DNA from: Oceanisphaera avium
GTDB lineage: Bacteria > Pseudomonadota > Gammaproteobacteria > Enterobacterales > Aeromonadaceae
NCBI RefSeq assembly: GCF_002157875.1
Contig: NZ_CP021376.1
Span: 2,243,501-2,307,500 of the forward strand
Direction of reading: 5' to 3'
Length of the DNA: 64,000 nucleotides
Below are positions 17,364 through 27,100 of this stretch, one piece after another; position 1 is the first letter of the stretch; the number at the start of each line of letters is the position of its first letter. The notes under the pieces are model-generated. The model saw nothing but the letters and a program-made list of their open reading frames with translations. It searched no databases and was not told where the DNA came from. The translations under genes and the position numbers were made by a program.

Positions 17364-18286
17364 TTAGCCGATCCTTTATTTGCCGCCGCTTGTTTTTTTA
17401 AACCCTCATGAATGCCCTCAACTATGGTGCGCGAGGTAACCCGTAATAGCTCCAAATAGCTGGGCACTGGGCCGTCTAATTCACTGAGTGAGTCTACATA
17501 TAATACGCCGCCATAATGGCTACCCGTTTCGCGCGCCACTTGCTGAGCGGGTTTAGCAGAAATGGTACTTTCGCTAAATACGGCTGGAATGCGCTCTTTG
17601 CGCACCGTATCCACCACTTTACGCACCTGTTGAGGTGTGCCTTGCTGGTCGGCATTTATCGGCCATAAAAACAGCTCTTTTAAGCCAAAATCGCGAGCTA
17701 AGTAAGAAAACGCGCCTTCACTAGAAACTAACCAGCGCTTATCTTCGGGTAAATCGTCGATTAATTGCTGAATAGGCGCTATCTCTGCTTCGATCTTCGC
17801 TTTATAAGCTTGAGCGTTGTCTTTATAGCCCTGAGCGTTACTAGGATCGTATTTCACAAAAGCATCGCGAATATTATCCACATAAATCACCGCGTTTTTC
17901 GGAGACATCCAAGCATGAGGGTTAGGCTTGCCTTCATAAGGACCGGCCACGACACCCATGGGCTCTATGCCCTCAGACACCACCACTTCGGGCATGTCTT
18001 TCATGTTTTGATAGAATTTTTTAAACCACAATTCTAAATTTAAGCCGTTAGAGAAAATAAGCTGGGCATCGTGAGCCCGAATAATATCACCAGGCGTAGG
18101 CTGATATTCATGAATTTCTGCACCGGGCTTAGTGATCGACTCCACAATGGCTAAGTCTCCGGCTACGTTTTGCGCCATATCGGAGATCACCGTAAAAGTG
18201 GTCACGGCTTTAAATTTATCGGCAGCCAAGGCAGGCTGCATGGTTAATAGGGCGGCCAAAGCCAATCCTACTCTTTTAGACATCAT
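17360..18286 (-). CDS. sitA: Metal ABC transporter periplasmic binding protein (SitA-like)
   Basis: A 308-residue cluster A-I binding protein with a cleavable signal peptide ending near [11 protein letters not shown]. Likely metal ligands are the histidine in [13 protein letters not shown], the histidine in NPHAWMSP, the glutamate in [15 protein letters not shown] and the aspartate in YVDSLSE. It captures Mn or Fe in the periplasm and delivers it to SitCD. It is the first gene of the operon, with an AAGGAG site ten bases before the start and a terminator-like hairpin in the leader. Confidence 0.9.
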   Translation of the reverse strand: MMSKRVGLALAALLTMQPALAADKFKAVTTFTVISDMAQNVAGDLAIVESITKPGAEIHEYQPTPGDIIRAHDAQLIFSNGLNLELWFKKFYQNMKDMPEVVVSEGIEPMGVVAGPYEGKPNPHAWMSPKNAVIYVDNIRDAFVKYDPSNAQGYKDNAQAYKAKIEAEIAPIQQLIDDLPEDKRWLVSSEGAFSYLARDFGLKELFLWPINADQQGTPQQVRKVVDTVRKERIPAVFSESTISAKPAQQVARETGSHYGGVLYVDSLSELDGPVPSYLELLRVTSRTIVEGIHEGLKKQAAANKGSAK

Positions 18287-18322
18287 TCGGTGTCAACTCC
18301 TTATGGCGGCGATTATCCAGTG

Positions 18323-18344
18323 AAAAAAGGGCACCTTGGCGCCC
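18323..18344 (-). terminator. Terminator-like hairpin in the sitA leader
   Basis: On the minus strand GGGCGC / GUGCCC forms six pairs including one G-U, with a CAAG loop, followed by six U. The same sequence on the plus strand would have an A-C mismatch, so it looks built for minus transcripts. It lies only about 40 bases upstream of sitA, which suggests attenuation. Confidence 0.55.
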
Positions 18345-18465
18345 TAAGTGATTAATCATACTGGCTATTCATACCATAGGGGAATGTGATTTATATCTCA
18401 AACGTACCAGCCTAGTGCCAATACGAAAATGAGTGGTGCAGCGTGGCTCGAAACTTAAAGCAGCT

Positions 18466-18490
18466 AAAAAAAGGCCAGTAAGCGCTGGCC
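18466..18490 (-). terminator. Orphan minus-strand terminator
   Basis: GGCCAG / CTGGCC with a 6-nt loop is followed on the minus strand by seven U. No minus-strand gene ends here. It may close an unannotated small RNA or be a leftover from a gene displaced by the restriction island. Confidence 0.55.
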
Positions 18491-18825
18491 TAAAAACTCT
18501 GGAAATAATGCCTGCCTTTAAAAACCTGCCTCTGTATAACCCAGTTAGGAAGGCTCTTTGAAAGTGAGCATTGCTGCAGACATTTAAGATAAACAGTATT
18601 AATAATTAGCTGGATATCGGCTGTTGTTCGGGGCACTAAGAACAAGCGATCTGCTCTTAGAGGGTATTAATAATCACGAACAGTGATGTTGATGGACGCA
18701 TTTGATAGTTACTCACTCAACAATAAGTCACCTAACAAAGCCCCATGCCAAATGAGGCTTTATTAGGTAAGATAAATTTATATAAGAATGAGCTGTAATG
18801 AACAGCGTCCTGCCATGGAAATATA

Positions 18826-20529
18826 ATGACTAACACCGAAGAACAAACCTTTTTGCATGGGCTAGAGAAAAAACTCTGGACCAGTGCTAACAAGCTTTTA
18901 CCGTCACTCGATGCCAGCCAGTACAAGCACGTGGTGTTAGGGCTGGTGTTTTTAAAATACGTATCTGATGCCTTTGATATGCGCCGCCAGCAGCTGATGG
19001 CGCAATTTCAAAACCCTGAGCACATGTACTTCTTAGATCCAGAAGACTTTGACGGCGGTGGCGAAGGTGCCGATTACCAAGCAGAAATTAGCGAAGAGCT
19101 AGAACAGCGCGATTATTACACCGAAGCTAACGTGTTTTGGGTGCCGCCAGCGGCGCGTTGGGAGTTTATTCAAAACCAGAACAAAGTCGTGATCACCGGC
19201 GAAATTAACATTAATGATAAAACCATTCGCAGCGTCGGCCAACTGATAGACTACGCCTTAGAGCGCATAGAAATAGATAACCCCAAGCTAAAAGGCGTAC
19301 TCAACAAGCGCTACACCCAGCTGCAAATTGAGCAAAGTAAACTGGGCGAGTTAATCGATCTTATTTCTACTATTCCTTTTACGCACGCCACGCTAAGCAG
19401 CAAAGATATTTTAGGCCATGTATACGAATACTTTTTAGGCCAGTTTGCCCTTGCCGAAGGTAAAAAAGGCGGCCAGTTCTACACGCCCAAATCCATTGTC
19501 ACCTTAATCGTACAAATGCTCGAACCCTTTAAAGGCCGCGTTTACGATCCTGCCATGGGCAGTGGCGGTTTTTTTGTGCAATCAGAAAAATTTATTACCG
19601 AACATCAGGGCAAGATAGGCGACGTGTCTATCTATGGCCAAGAAGCCAACCACACCACCTGGCAACTGGCCGCCATGAACATGGTGATCCGTGGCATCGA
19701 CTTTAACTTTGGCAAACAACCGGCCAGCACCTATACCCACAATCAGCATCCTGACTTGCGCGCCGACTTCGTGATGGCCAACCCGCCCTTTAATATGAAG
19801 GAATGGGACACCGGCGTAGACGACAATGATCCGCGCTGGCAACACGGCAAGCCGCCTTCTGGCAACGCCAACTTTGCGTGGCTGCAACACATGCTCTATC
19901 ACACCGCACCCAATGGCAGTCTTGGCTTATTGCTCGCCAACGGCTCCATGAGTTCTAACACCTCCGGTGAGGGCGATATTCGCAAAGCGTTAATTGAAGC
20001 CGACTTAGTAGAATGCATGGTCGCCTTACCGGGCCAGTTATTTACTAACACTCAAATCCCTGCCTGTATTTGGTTTTTAACCAAAAACAAAGGCGCACGC
20101 ACTGCGGCGTCCGGCAGAAAGCTGCGCGATAGGAGCGGTGAGATTTTATTTATCGACGCTCGCCAACTCGGCTTTATGAAAGACCGCGTACTGCGCGACT
20201 TTAGCGACGACGATCTAAAACAAGTGAGCGACACCTTCCATCATTGGCAAAGCGCTCCTTGTCATTCCGCACTTGATGCGGAATCTAGCCATGTTTATAG
20301 CGACCAAGCAGGCTTTTGTCGCAGTGCCAGCTTGGCTGAAGTTCAAAAGCACGATTATGTGCTTACTCCCGGCCGTTACGTAGGCGCCGCCGCCGAAGCA
20401 GATGATGGCGAACCCTTCGCCGACAAAATGGCTCGCTTCACCAGCACCTTAAAAGAACAGTTTGTTGAATCTGAGCGCTTAGCAGCCGAGATCAAAAACA
20501 ACTTAGCGGGGCTGGGTTATGAGCTATAA
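18826..20529 (+). CDS. hsdM: Type I restriction-modification DNA methyltransferase subunit HsdM
   Basis: A 567-residue N6-adenine methyltransferase. The N-terminal HsdM domain (residues ~7-150) precedes the catalytic domain, with SAM motif DPAMGSGGFF near 242 and catalytic NPPF near 318. It methylates the site chosen by HsdS and is part of the M2S and R2M2S complexes. Near residue 480 a short palindromic repeat (20264-20284) sits in frame, giving CHSALDAES between HHWQS and the conserved AGFCRSA. The last 16 codons are duplicated at 21490-21537, just before hsdS. Confidence 0.95.
   Translation: MTNTEEQTFLHGLEKKLWTSANKLLPSLDASQYKHVVLGLVFLKYVSDAFDMRRQQLMAQFQNPEHMYFLDPEDFDGGGEGADYQAEISEELEQRDYYTEANVFWVPPAARWEFIQNQNKVVITGEININDKTIRSVGQLIDYALERIEIDNPKLKGVLNKRYTQLQIEQSKLGELIDLISTIPFTHATLSSKDILGHVYEYFLGQFALAEGKKGGQFYTPKSIVTLIVQMLEPFKGRVYDPAMGSGGFFVQSEKFITEHQGKIGDVSIYGQEANHTTWQLAAMNMVIRGIDFNFGKQPASTYTHNQHPDLRADFVMANPPFNMKEWDTGVDDNDPRWQHGKPPSGNANFAWLQHMLYHTAPNGSLGLLLANGSMSSNTSGEGDIRKALIEADLVECMVALPGQLFTNTQIPACIWFLTKNKGARTAASGRKLRDRSGEILFIDARQLGFMKDRVLRDFSDDDLKQVSDTFHHWQSAPCHSALDAESSHVYSDQAGFCRSASLAEVQKHDYVLTPGRYVGAAAEADDGEPFADKMARFTSTLKEQFVESERLAAEIKNNLAGLGYEL
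20264..20284. repeat. Palindromic extragenic-type repeat inside hsdM
   Basis: ATTCCGCA, a CTTGA loop and TGCGGAAT form a perfect 8-bp hairpin, preceded by GTC and followed by CTA. This matches the widespread GTCATTCC...GGAATC type of dispersed repeat, here translated in frame. Confidence 0.7.
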
Positions 20530-20544
20530 CGGCAGGCAGTAATT

Positions 20545-21159
20545 ATGGGACGTTACGATACTTCGAACAGCGAAGGTGAATGTCAGCCTGGCTCAAATAA
20601 TCAAGTACTGAGCAATATGCTGGATATTACCGATCCTGCTGAAATGAGCGTTGCCGAAACTGAATTGCTAGCGCAGTTATATTTTTATGTGTTTGACGAT
20701 TTTCCCCAAGCGCTATCATTCCCAATGCTCAGTTTTTGGCATCGAGCTTGGCTAGGTAATCTATACCCTTGGGCGGGTCAGTATCGTAGTGTTGATATGT
20801 CGAAGCCGAATATTCGCTTTGCTTCACCGCTACAAATAGCAAAGCTAGCACAGAGTTTTGAAGCACAGTATCTAGCTCGCTTTAATGAGCTGCCCACGTT
20901 CAATGATCAGCAGTTGGTAGCCTTTTTAGCTGAAGCGCATGTTGAATTTATTCTGCTTCACCCTTTTAGAGAAGGGAATGGCCGTATATCTAGGCTGCTT
21001 TTAGATGTCATGGCGGTAAAAGCAGGCGCGCAGCCGCTAGATTACAGCTTGTGGGACGAGCACAAAGATTTTTATTTTAAGGCAATACAGGCAGGCTTAG
21101 CTAGAGATTATCAGCACCTTGAGCGGCTGATCAGAGATGTGTTAGAGGGCCAAAGATAG
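20545..21159 (+). CDS. Fic domain protein, probable AMP transferase or toxin
   Basis: A 204-residue Fic protein. The catalytic motif HPFREGNGR begins at His139, and the flap region PWAGQYRSVDMSKPNIRFA matches Fic of the cell-filamentation type. Such enzymes usually transfer AMP to a target protein, and free forms are often held in check by a small antitoxin or an inhibitory helix. No (S/T)xxxEG inhibitory motif is visible in this protein. It sits between hsdM and hsdS, 15 bases after hsdM, in the same direction. A convergent small ORF follows. Confidence 0.87.
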   Translation: MGRYDTSNSEGECQPGSNNQVLSNMLDITDPAEMSVAETELLAQLYFYVFDDFPQALSFPMLSFWHRAWLGNLYPWAGQYRSVDMSKPNIRFASPLQIAKLAQSFEAQYLARFNELPTFNDQQLVAFLAEAHVEFILLHPFREGNGRISRLLLDVMAVKAGAQPLDYSLWDEHKDFYFKAIQAGLARDYQHLERLIRDVLEGQR

Positions 21160-21306
21160 GTTTGCAAAGTGGCGTTTTTGTGAGTTTAGGCGCTGTTCAA
21201 TCACTAAGGTACGCTCATTGGTTTCAATCGCGCTAGAGCTCGCCACTGAACGCACAATCTGGCTACGAGACACCTTCACTTTAGTGGACTGAGACTGACG
21301 AACCAT
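21142..21306 (-). CDS. Small hypothetical protein, candidate Fic inhibitor
   Basis: A 54-residue ORF convergent with fic, overlapping its last 18 bases. The ATG at 21306 has a GGAG ribosome site seven bases upstream; a longer frame to 21399 exists but lacks one. The protein is basic at the start and contains SSAIETNERTL, which resembles the inhibitory (S/T)xxxE(G/N) helix of Fic partners such as VbhA and YhfG, except that T follows the glutamate. The resemblance and location suggest an antitoxin, but this is inference. It could be a non-coding coincidence. Confidence 0.45.
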   Translation of the reverse strand: MVRQSQSTKVKVSRSQIVRSVASSSAIETNERTLVIEQRLNSQKRHFANLSLAL

Positions 21307-21431
21307 AATGATGCTCCAAAGCAAGTGATGACTTGAATCTAGGATCGATATTATAGCACCCGCCACACGCTTAGCCAAAAGAGTTAAGCAGCTAGCCAAG
21401 CGGCGTCAGAAACATAAAAAGGTTATAACAG

Positions 21432-21542
21432 TATGAAATATAAGCAGAAATTGACCAAGCAGTTATTTGCGCAACTAGAAGAGACTCACCGCTTAGCAGC
21501 CGAGACTAAAAACAACTTAGCGGGGTTGGGTTATGAGTGCTG
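21432..21542 (+). pseudogene. Duplicated hsdM 3' end / 36-codon leader ORF before hsdS
   Basis: A short frame (ATG at 21432, stop TGA at 21540-21542) ends RLAAETKNNLAGLGYEC. It matches the HsdM C-terminus, RLAAEIKNNLAGLGYEL. At the DNA level 21490-21537 matches 20476-20523 at 45 of 48 bases. The frame overlaps the hsdS start, so it may keep the original translational coupling of hsdM to hsdS after the fic segment was inserted. Confidence 0.7.
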
Positions 21543-22993
21543 ATTGGCCGTTACATTCATTATCCGAGTTTATAGGCATAAAACACGGTTTTGCCTTTAA
21601 AGGCGAGTTTTTTCAAAGCGAGGAATCAAGTGATTTTCTAGTAACGCCTGGTAATTTTTCTGTAGGTGGTGGTTTTAAATCAGATAAATTCAAATATTAC
21701 GACGGGCCCGTTCCAGAAGATTACGTTCTTAAAGAAGGTGATCTTGTAGTAACAATGACTGATTTAAGTAAGCAGGCAGATACTTTGGGCTATTCGGCTT
21801 TAATTCCTACAATTAATGGTCATCGTTTACTGCACAATCAGCGTGTAGGGTTGGTTGAGTATAAAAATAATGAACTAGATAAAAATTACTTATATTTTCT
21901 GTTGCGTTCCACAGAGTATAGAAATCACGTGCTTGGTGGTGTCACTGGTACAACAGTAAAGCATACATCCCCTACAAAAATTCTATCGTATGAATTTAGA
22001 AAACCTCCTTTTGAAACCCAGGTTGAAATAGGCAGAAAACTAATCACATTAGAATATAAAGTCGATCTCAACCGCCAAACTAACCAAACTCTAGAACAAA
22101 TCGCGCAGGCTATTTTTAAAAGTTGGTTTGTCGACTTTGAGCCCACTCGCGCCAAAATTATCGCCAAAGCACAAGGTGCCGATCCTGCTACTCAAGAGCT
22201 CGCCGCCCAAGCCATCATCTGCGGCGCCATCACCTTAGAACAGCTGGCAGAGCTTGAACAAAGCCTAAGCACCACTCTACAAGCCGCCATTAATCAAAAG
22301 CTTAGCCAACAAAGCTCCACATCTATCAGCGCCGACCAACTCATCGCCACCGCAGCGTTATTCCCCAACGAGTTGGTTGAGTCTAACTTGACTTATAAAC
22401 CGTATGGTTGGAATGTTGGAAAGATACAAGATTGCTGTAAACGCGTTGAAAGTGGTGGCACACCTAAACGAAGTGAAAGTGCATATTGGAGTGGAGATAT
22501 TAAATGGCTTTCTTCTGGTGAGGTTAGGGATGTAATTGTTTTAGATACAAAAGAAAAAATAACTAAACTTGGATTGGATAAAAGCAGTGCCAAACTTTGG
22601 CCTCAAGGAACAACTGTTGTAGCCATGTATGGTGCAACTGCAGGTCAAGTATGTTTGCTAGCAGATGAAATGACAGCAAACCAAGCATGCTGTGCTTTAA
22701 TACCTAAAGAAAACTATATGTCTTATGTTTTTTTGGCCGCTAGACGTTCCATAGAAGATTTAGCAGGTAAGGCTTCTGGCTCAGCACAACAAAACCTTAA
22801 TAAAACACTGGTTTCAGAGCATGAGTTATTGCTGCCATCAGTATGTATACTAGAAAAATTTGAACTGGTTATGTCTAGTTTAATTAAAAAGTGGATATAT
22901 AACTGTAAAGAAAATATTGAGCTCTCTGAAGTTAGAGATACGCTTCTACCCAAGCTCCTTTCCGGTGAGTTAACGTTCGAAGCTGCTGAATAA
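21533..22993 (+). CDS. hsdS: Type I restriction-modification specificity subunit HsdS
   Basis: A 486-residue specificity subunit. Target recognition domain 1 spans residues ~1-175, the central conserved helical region is ~178-275 (QIAQAIFKSWFVDFEP), domain 2 is ~285-440 and a distal helix ends the protein (LLPKLLSGELTF). The two recognition domains define the halves of a split DNA target. They are visibly richer in A+T than the central spacer, as expected for exchanged modules. The ATG lies in the duplicated hsdM end (GGGTTATGAG). Confidence 0.93.
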   Translation: MSADWPLHSLSEFIGIKHGFAFKGEFFQSEESSDFLVTPGNFSVGGGFKSDKFKYYDGPVPEDYVLKEGDLVVTMTDLSKQADTLGYSALIPTINGHRLLHNQRVGLVEYKNNELDKNYLYFLLRSTEYRNHVLGGVTGTTVKHTSPTKILSYEFRKPPFETQVEIGRKLITLEYKVDLNRQTNQTLEQIAQAIFKSWFVDFEPTRAKIIAKAQGADPATQELAAQAIICGAITLEQLAELEQSLSTTLQAAINQKLSQQSSTSISADQLIATAALFPNELVESNLTYKPYGWNVGKIQDCCKRVESGGTPKRSESAYWSGDIKWLSSGEVRDVIVLDTKEKITKLGLDKSSAKLWPQGTTVVAMYGATAGQVCLLADEMTANQACCALIPKENYMSYVFLAARRSIEDLAGKASGSAQQNLNKTLVSEHELLLPSVCILEKFELVMSSLIKKWIYNCKENIELSEVRDTLLPKLLSGELTFEAAE

Positions 22994-23011
22994 ATAACAG
23001 GAATTAAAAGT

Positions 23012-23155
23012 ATGATCAAAACCCGCGTGCAGATGATTATCGAAACCCTAAAAGATAATCCGACTCGAAAATTTACCGCGCGGGAGTTGGCGATAGAGTT
23101 GATAGCCCGTTATCCGGCTAAAATTGCTGAGCAGCAAAGCGTGTGGAATAAATAA
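23012..23155 (+). CDS. 47-residue winged-helix-like fragment
   Basis: A short ORF between hsdS and the RhuM-like gene, with ATG at 23012 after an AGGA site. It encodes MIKTRVQMIIETLKDNP...FTARELAIELIARYP, which looks like the first helices of an N-terminal helix-turn-helix found on some restriction-associated proteins. It then stops, so it is probably the remnant of a longer gene; it could still be a small DNA-binding protein. No firm family is recognised. Confidence 0.5.
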   Translation: MIKTRVQMIIETLKDNPTRKFTARELAIELIARYPAKIAEQQSVWNK

Positions 23156-23169
23156 CGAGAGGCTGCATT

Positions 23170-24186
23170 ATGGCTAACCAACAAGTTCAGATTTTTATGA
23201 CTGCCGACGGCCAAGCACAGCTGCAAGTTGCGCTTGAGCAAGAGACCGTTTGGTTAAGCCAAGCGCAGATGGGACAGCTGTTTAATACCAGTCCTGAGAA
23301 CGTGCTTATGCACCTGCAAAACATCTTCAAAGACGATGAGTTGGAAGAGTCGGCAACTACTAAGGAATTCTTAGTAGTTCGTCAAGAAGGAAAGCGACAG
23401 GTTCGCCGCCGTATTAAACACTACAACTTGGACGCCATTATTTCAGTGGGCTACAGAGTCAGCTCGAAGCGAGCGACCCAGTTTCGGCAGTGGGCGACAA
23501 AAACCTTAAAAGAGCATTTGGTCCAAGGCTACACCCTTAATCAGCAACGCTTACAAGAGCGTGGCATTGAGTTTGAACAGGCTATTAACTTGCTTAGCCG
23601 TACATTAAGCAACCAAGGCTTGGTCTCGGTAGCAGGCGAGGCGGTGACTCACGTTATTAGCGATTATGCGCGCAGTTGGAGCTTGTTGCAGGGTTATGAT
23701 GAGCAGCAGCTGGCAGAACTTCATACCAAACAAACAGATATGCAGCCCTTGGTATATGAGCAGGCAATTAAGGCGATTAACCAATTAAAACACACCTTAA
23801 TTGCTAAGGGCGAGGCAACTGAACTGTTTGCGCAAATTAGAGGTGAGGGTTTAGCTTCTGCGCTGGCAACCATTGAACAAGGGTTTGGTGATGAGTTTTT
23901 CTACCCTAATATCGCGTCACGAGCTGCGCACTTACTGTATTTTGTCATAAAAAATCATCCGCTCGCTGATGGCAACAAACGTTGCGGCTCATTTTTATTT
24001 TTATGGTATTTGCGAGTTAATCAGCATTTATTAGCCAAACCAGTAGAGCAGTTAATTAATGACAATACCTTGGTGGCGTTGGCCTTGTTAGTTGCAGAGA
24101 GCTTGCCAGAACAAAAAGCATTAATGATACGTTTGACCGAGCATTTTATTTTATTAACAGAAAATGCTCATAAGGAGTCGCAGTGA
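23170..24186 (+). CDS. RhuM family protein with C-terminal Fic/Doc domain
   Basis: A 338-residue protein. Residues ~5-120 match the RhuM virulence-protein/DNA-binding type domain ([15 protein letters not shown], then [14 protein letters not shown] and [13 protein letters not shown]). A Doc-like domain begins near 185 and carries [11 protein letters not shown] from His263. Doc enzymes phosphorylate, and Fic enzymes AMPylate, targets. The DGNK form is Doc-like. It lies in the hsd operon, and its stop overlaps the GTG start of hsdR. RhuM-type genes are often found inside type I loci; what they do there is unknown. Confidence 0.85.
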   Translation: MANQQVQIFMTADGQAQLQVALEQETVWLSQAQMGQLFNTSPENVLMHLQNIFKDDELEESATTKEFLVVRQEGKRQVRRRIKHYNLDAIISVGYRVSSKRATQFRQWATKTLKEHLVQGYTLNQQRLQERGIEFEQAINLLSRTLSNQGLVSVAGEAVTHVISDYARSWSLLQGYDEQQLAELHTKQTDMQPLVYEQAIKAINQLKHTLIAKGEATELFAQIRGEGLASALATIEQGFGDEFFYPNIASRAAHLLYFVIKNHPLADGNKRCGSFLFLWYLRVNQHLLAKPVEQLINDNTLVALALLVAESLPEQKALMIRLTEHFILLTENAHKESQ

Positions 24187-27100
24187 TCACCGAAGACCAA
24201 TTAGAACAACTTTGCTTGAGTTGGTTTGCAGAAACCGGTTATGAGGTGGTGTCTGGCTACGATATTGCGCCCGATGGGCCGGCGCCTGAGCGCATCGATT
24301 ACCGCCAAGTAACGCTGCAAGGGCGCTTGCTGCAACAGCTTGCGCTAATTAATCCTGATATTCCCGCTGCTACGCTCGAGCAAGTGGCGCTACAAATAGC
24401 GCAGCCAGAAACGCCGGTGTTGATGATCAATAACAAGCTGTTGCATCAGCAATTATTACAAGGCGTTAAGGTTGATTTTAAAGATAAGCACGGCCAAGAA
24501 AAAACCGATTATGTGCAGCTGGTGGATTTTTCTAACACCCATAACAATCAGTTTTTAGTGGTTAAGCAGTTCACTATCACCGGCACTAAGGGCGCTCGCC
24601 GGCCCGATATTATCGTGTTTATTAATGGTTTGCCGCTGGCGGTGATTGAGCTTAAAAACCCTGCCGATCACAGTGCCGATGTGTGGCAGGCTTATCAGCA
24701 GCTGCAAACTTATAAAGACGAAATCCCCGATCTGTTTATGTTTAACGAAGCGCTGGTGGTGAGCGATGGTTTTGATGCCCGCGTGGGTTCGCTAACCGCC
24801 AATAAAGAGCGCTTTATGCCGTGGCGAGTGGTGAACAGCGAACAGGATAAACCGCTGTTTGAGTACTTTTTAGAAACCATGGTCAGAGGCTTTTTTAAGC
24901 CAGACCTGCTGTTAGATTATCTGCGTTACTTTATTTTATTTGAGCAAGACGGCGGTTCTTCTCATGCCGGTGCCACCATTAAAAAAATTGCCGGTTATCA
25001 TCAGTTTCATGCGGTGCGAGAGGCGGTAAAAGCCACCATTATTGCCGCACAGTCGGCAGAGCAAGTGGCCGCGGCCGAACCCGCTGCGACTTATACGGCG
25101 GATGCACATGGCCATGCTGATAAACAGCTAAGCCAAGTTAAACCGGGTTCAGGAAAAGCGGGAGTGGTGTGGCACACTCAAGGCTCCGGTAAGTCGATTT
25201 CTATGGTGTGCTATGCCGGCAAGTTATTAGCGCAACCGGCCATGAACAACCCCACCATAGTGGTGGTGACGGATCGTAATGACTTAGACGGTCAGCTATT
25301 TAATACCTTTGCCATGGCCTCAGAAACCCTCAACCAAACGCCGGTGCAGGCGGCAGACCGCGATGACTTGCGGGATATTTTAGCCTCGCGCCAAGCCGGT
25401 GGCATTATCTTTACTACTATCCAAAAGTTCGCCTTATTAACAGGCGAGCTGGCTCATCCGGTGTTAAGTAATCGCCATAACATAGTGGTGGTCAGTGACG
25501 AGGCTCACCGCAGCCAATACGGCGATAAAGCCAAGCTGAATAAAGACACCGGCCAATACACCTTTGGTTATTCTAAGCACCTGCGTGACTCCTTGCCGCA
25601 AGCCTCATTTATTGGCTTTACAGGTACGCCTATTGATAGCGCGGACAAAGACACTCGCGCCGTGTTTGGCGATTATGTGTCTATTTATGATATTCAAGAT
25701 GCGGTAGAAGATGGCGCTACCGTACCGATTTATTATGAGTCGCGCTTAGCCAAGTTAGATATCAACGCCGCCGATATTGAAGTGTTAAACGAAGACGTTG
25801 ACGACATAATTGAAGATGAAGAAGACCTCGCCACCCGCGAAAGCACTAAGTCAAAGTGGGCAGCCTTAGAAAAGCTGGTGGGCAGCCAACCTCGGGTGCA
25901 ACAAATAGCCCAAGACTTAGTGAGCCACTTTGAAAACCGACTTAGCACCATGGACGGCACGGCACTCATCGTGTGTATGAGTCGTGAGATCTGCGTCGAT
26001 ATGTATGAGGCGATAGTGGCCTTAAAGCCCGAATGGCATGACGAGGACACCAGTAAGGGTGCCATTAAGGTGGTAATGACTGGCTCGGCCTCAGACAAGA
26101 GTAAACTGCAGCCGCATATCTACAATAAAGACACCAGAAAACTCTTTGAAAAGCGCTTTAAAGACGTGAACGATCCACTGCAATTAGTGATAGTGCGCGA
26201 TATGTGGCTGACCGGCTTTGATGCACCCAACTGCCATACCATGTATATCGATAAGCCGATGAAAGGCCACAATCTAATGCAGGCCATTGCCCGCGTTAAC
26301 CGGGTATTTAAAGATAAGCCCGGTGGCTTAGTGGTGGATTACATTGGTATTGCTAACGAGCTTAAAGCCGCGTTAAAAACCTATACCAACTCTCAAGGTA
26401 AAGGCCAACCCGCCGTTGATGCCCATGAAGCCTTTGCCTTGTTGCAAGAGCACATGGACAAGCTGCATGGCCTTATGCACGGCTGTGACTATCGCGATTA
26501 TGAAAGCCATGCTTTGATGCTGCTGCCGAAAGTGATGAACCATATTGTGGGTTTGGCTAATCCGACCAGTAAGGAGCTGGACGGTAAAAAGCGCTTCTTA
26601 GATATTATGGCCAGCATTCGCGCCGCCTATACCCTGTGTGGCACCTTGGATGCAGCCAAGGTTTATGCTAAAGAAATTGCGTTTTTTGGTGCGGTAAAAA
26701 ATGCTATTACCAAGTTCACTACCGTAGATAAACGCCGCGACGATGAAGCTAAAAACTCGGCCTTAAAGCAAATTATTGATAACGCCATTATTGCCCAAGG
26801 CGTCGACGATATTTTTGCCATGGTTGGCTTAGATAAACCCAACGTAGGCTTGCTGTCGGCTGAGTTTTTAGAAGACGTGGCTAATATGAAAGAAAAGAAC
26901 TTAGCCGTCGACTTGTTAGAGCGCTTATTACGTGACGAAGTTAAACATCGCATGAAAACCGATGTGGTATCGGAGAAAAAATACTCAGACCGGATTATGG
27001 AAACTTTGCGTAAATACCATAACCGCGCCATTGAAACCGCACAGGTGATTGAAGAGCTGATTAAGATGGCCAAAGACATGGCTGATGATGCGGAGTTGGC

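Larger units (their letters stand above)
18287..18825. other. Long intergenic region between the sit operon and hsdM
   Basis: No convincing gene is present. On the minus strand it holds a candidate sitA promoter (TTGGCA, spacer of 18, GATATA; about 18390-18420), then a terminator-like hairpin at 18323-18344 and, further up, an orphan terminator at 18466-18490. On the plus strand a 12-bp imperfect hairpin (CCTAACAAAGCC / GGCTTTATTAGG, 18731-18767) precedes hsdM. The 11-base sequence GTATTAATAAT occurs at 18596 and 18664. Confidence 0.5.

Noticed and set aside
18596..18674. Two 11-base direct repeats GTATTAATAAT
   Set aside because: They are short, A+T-rich and without further structure, so chance is likely.
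18731..18767. Hairpin CCTAACAAAGCC...GGCTTTATTAGG as an integron attC site
   Set aside because: It lacks the paired core sites and bulge pattern of attC, and no integrase or cassette array is near.
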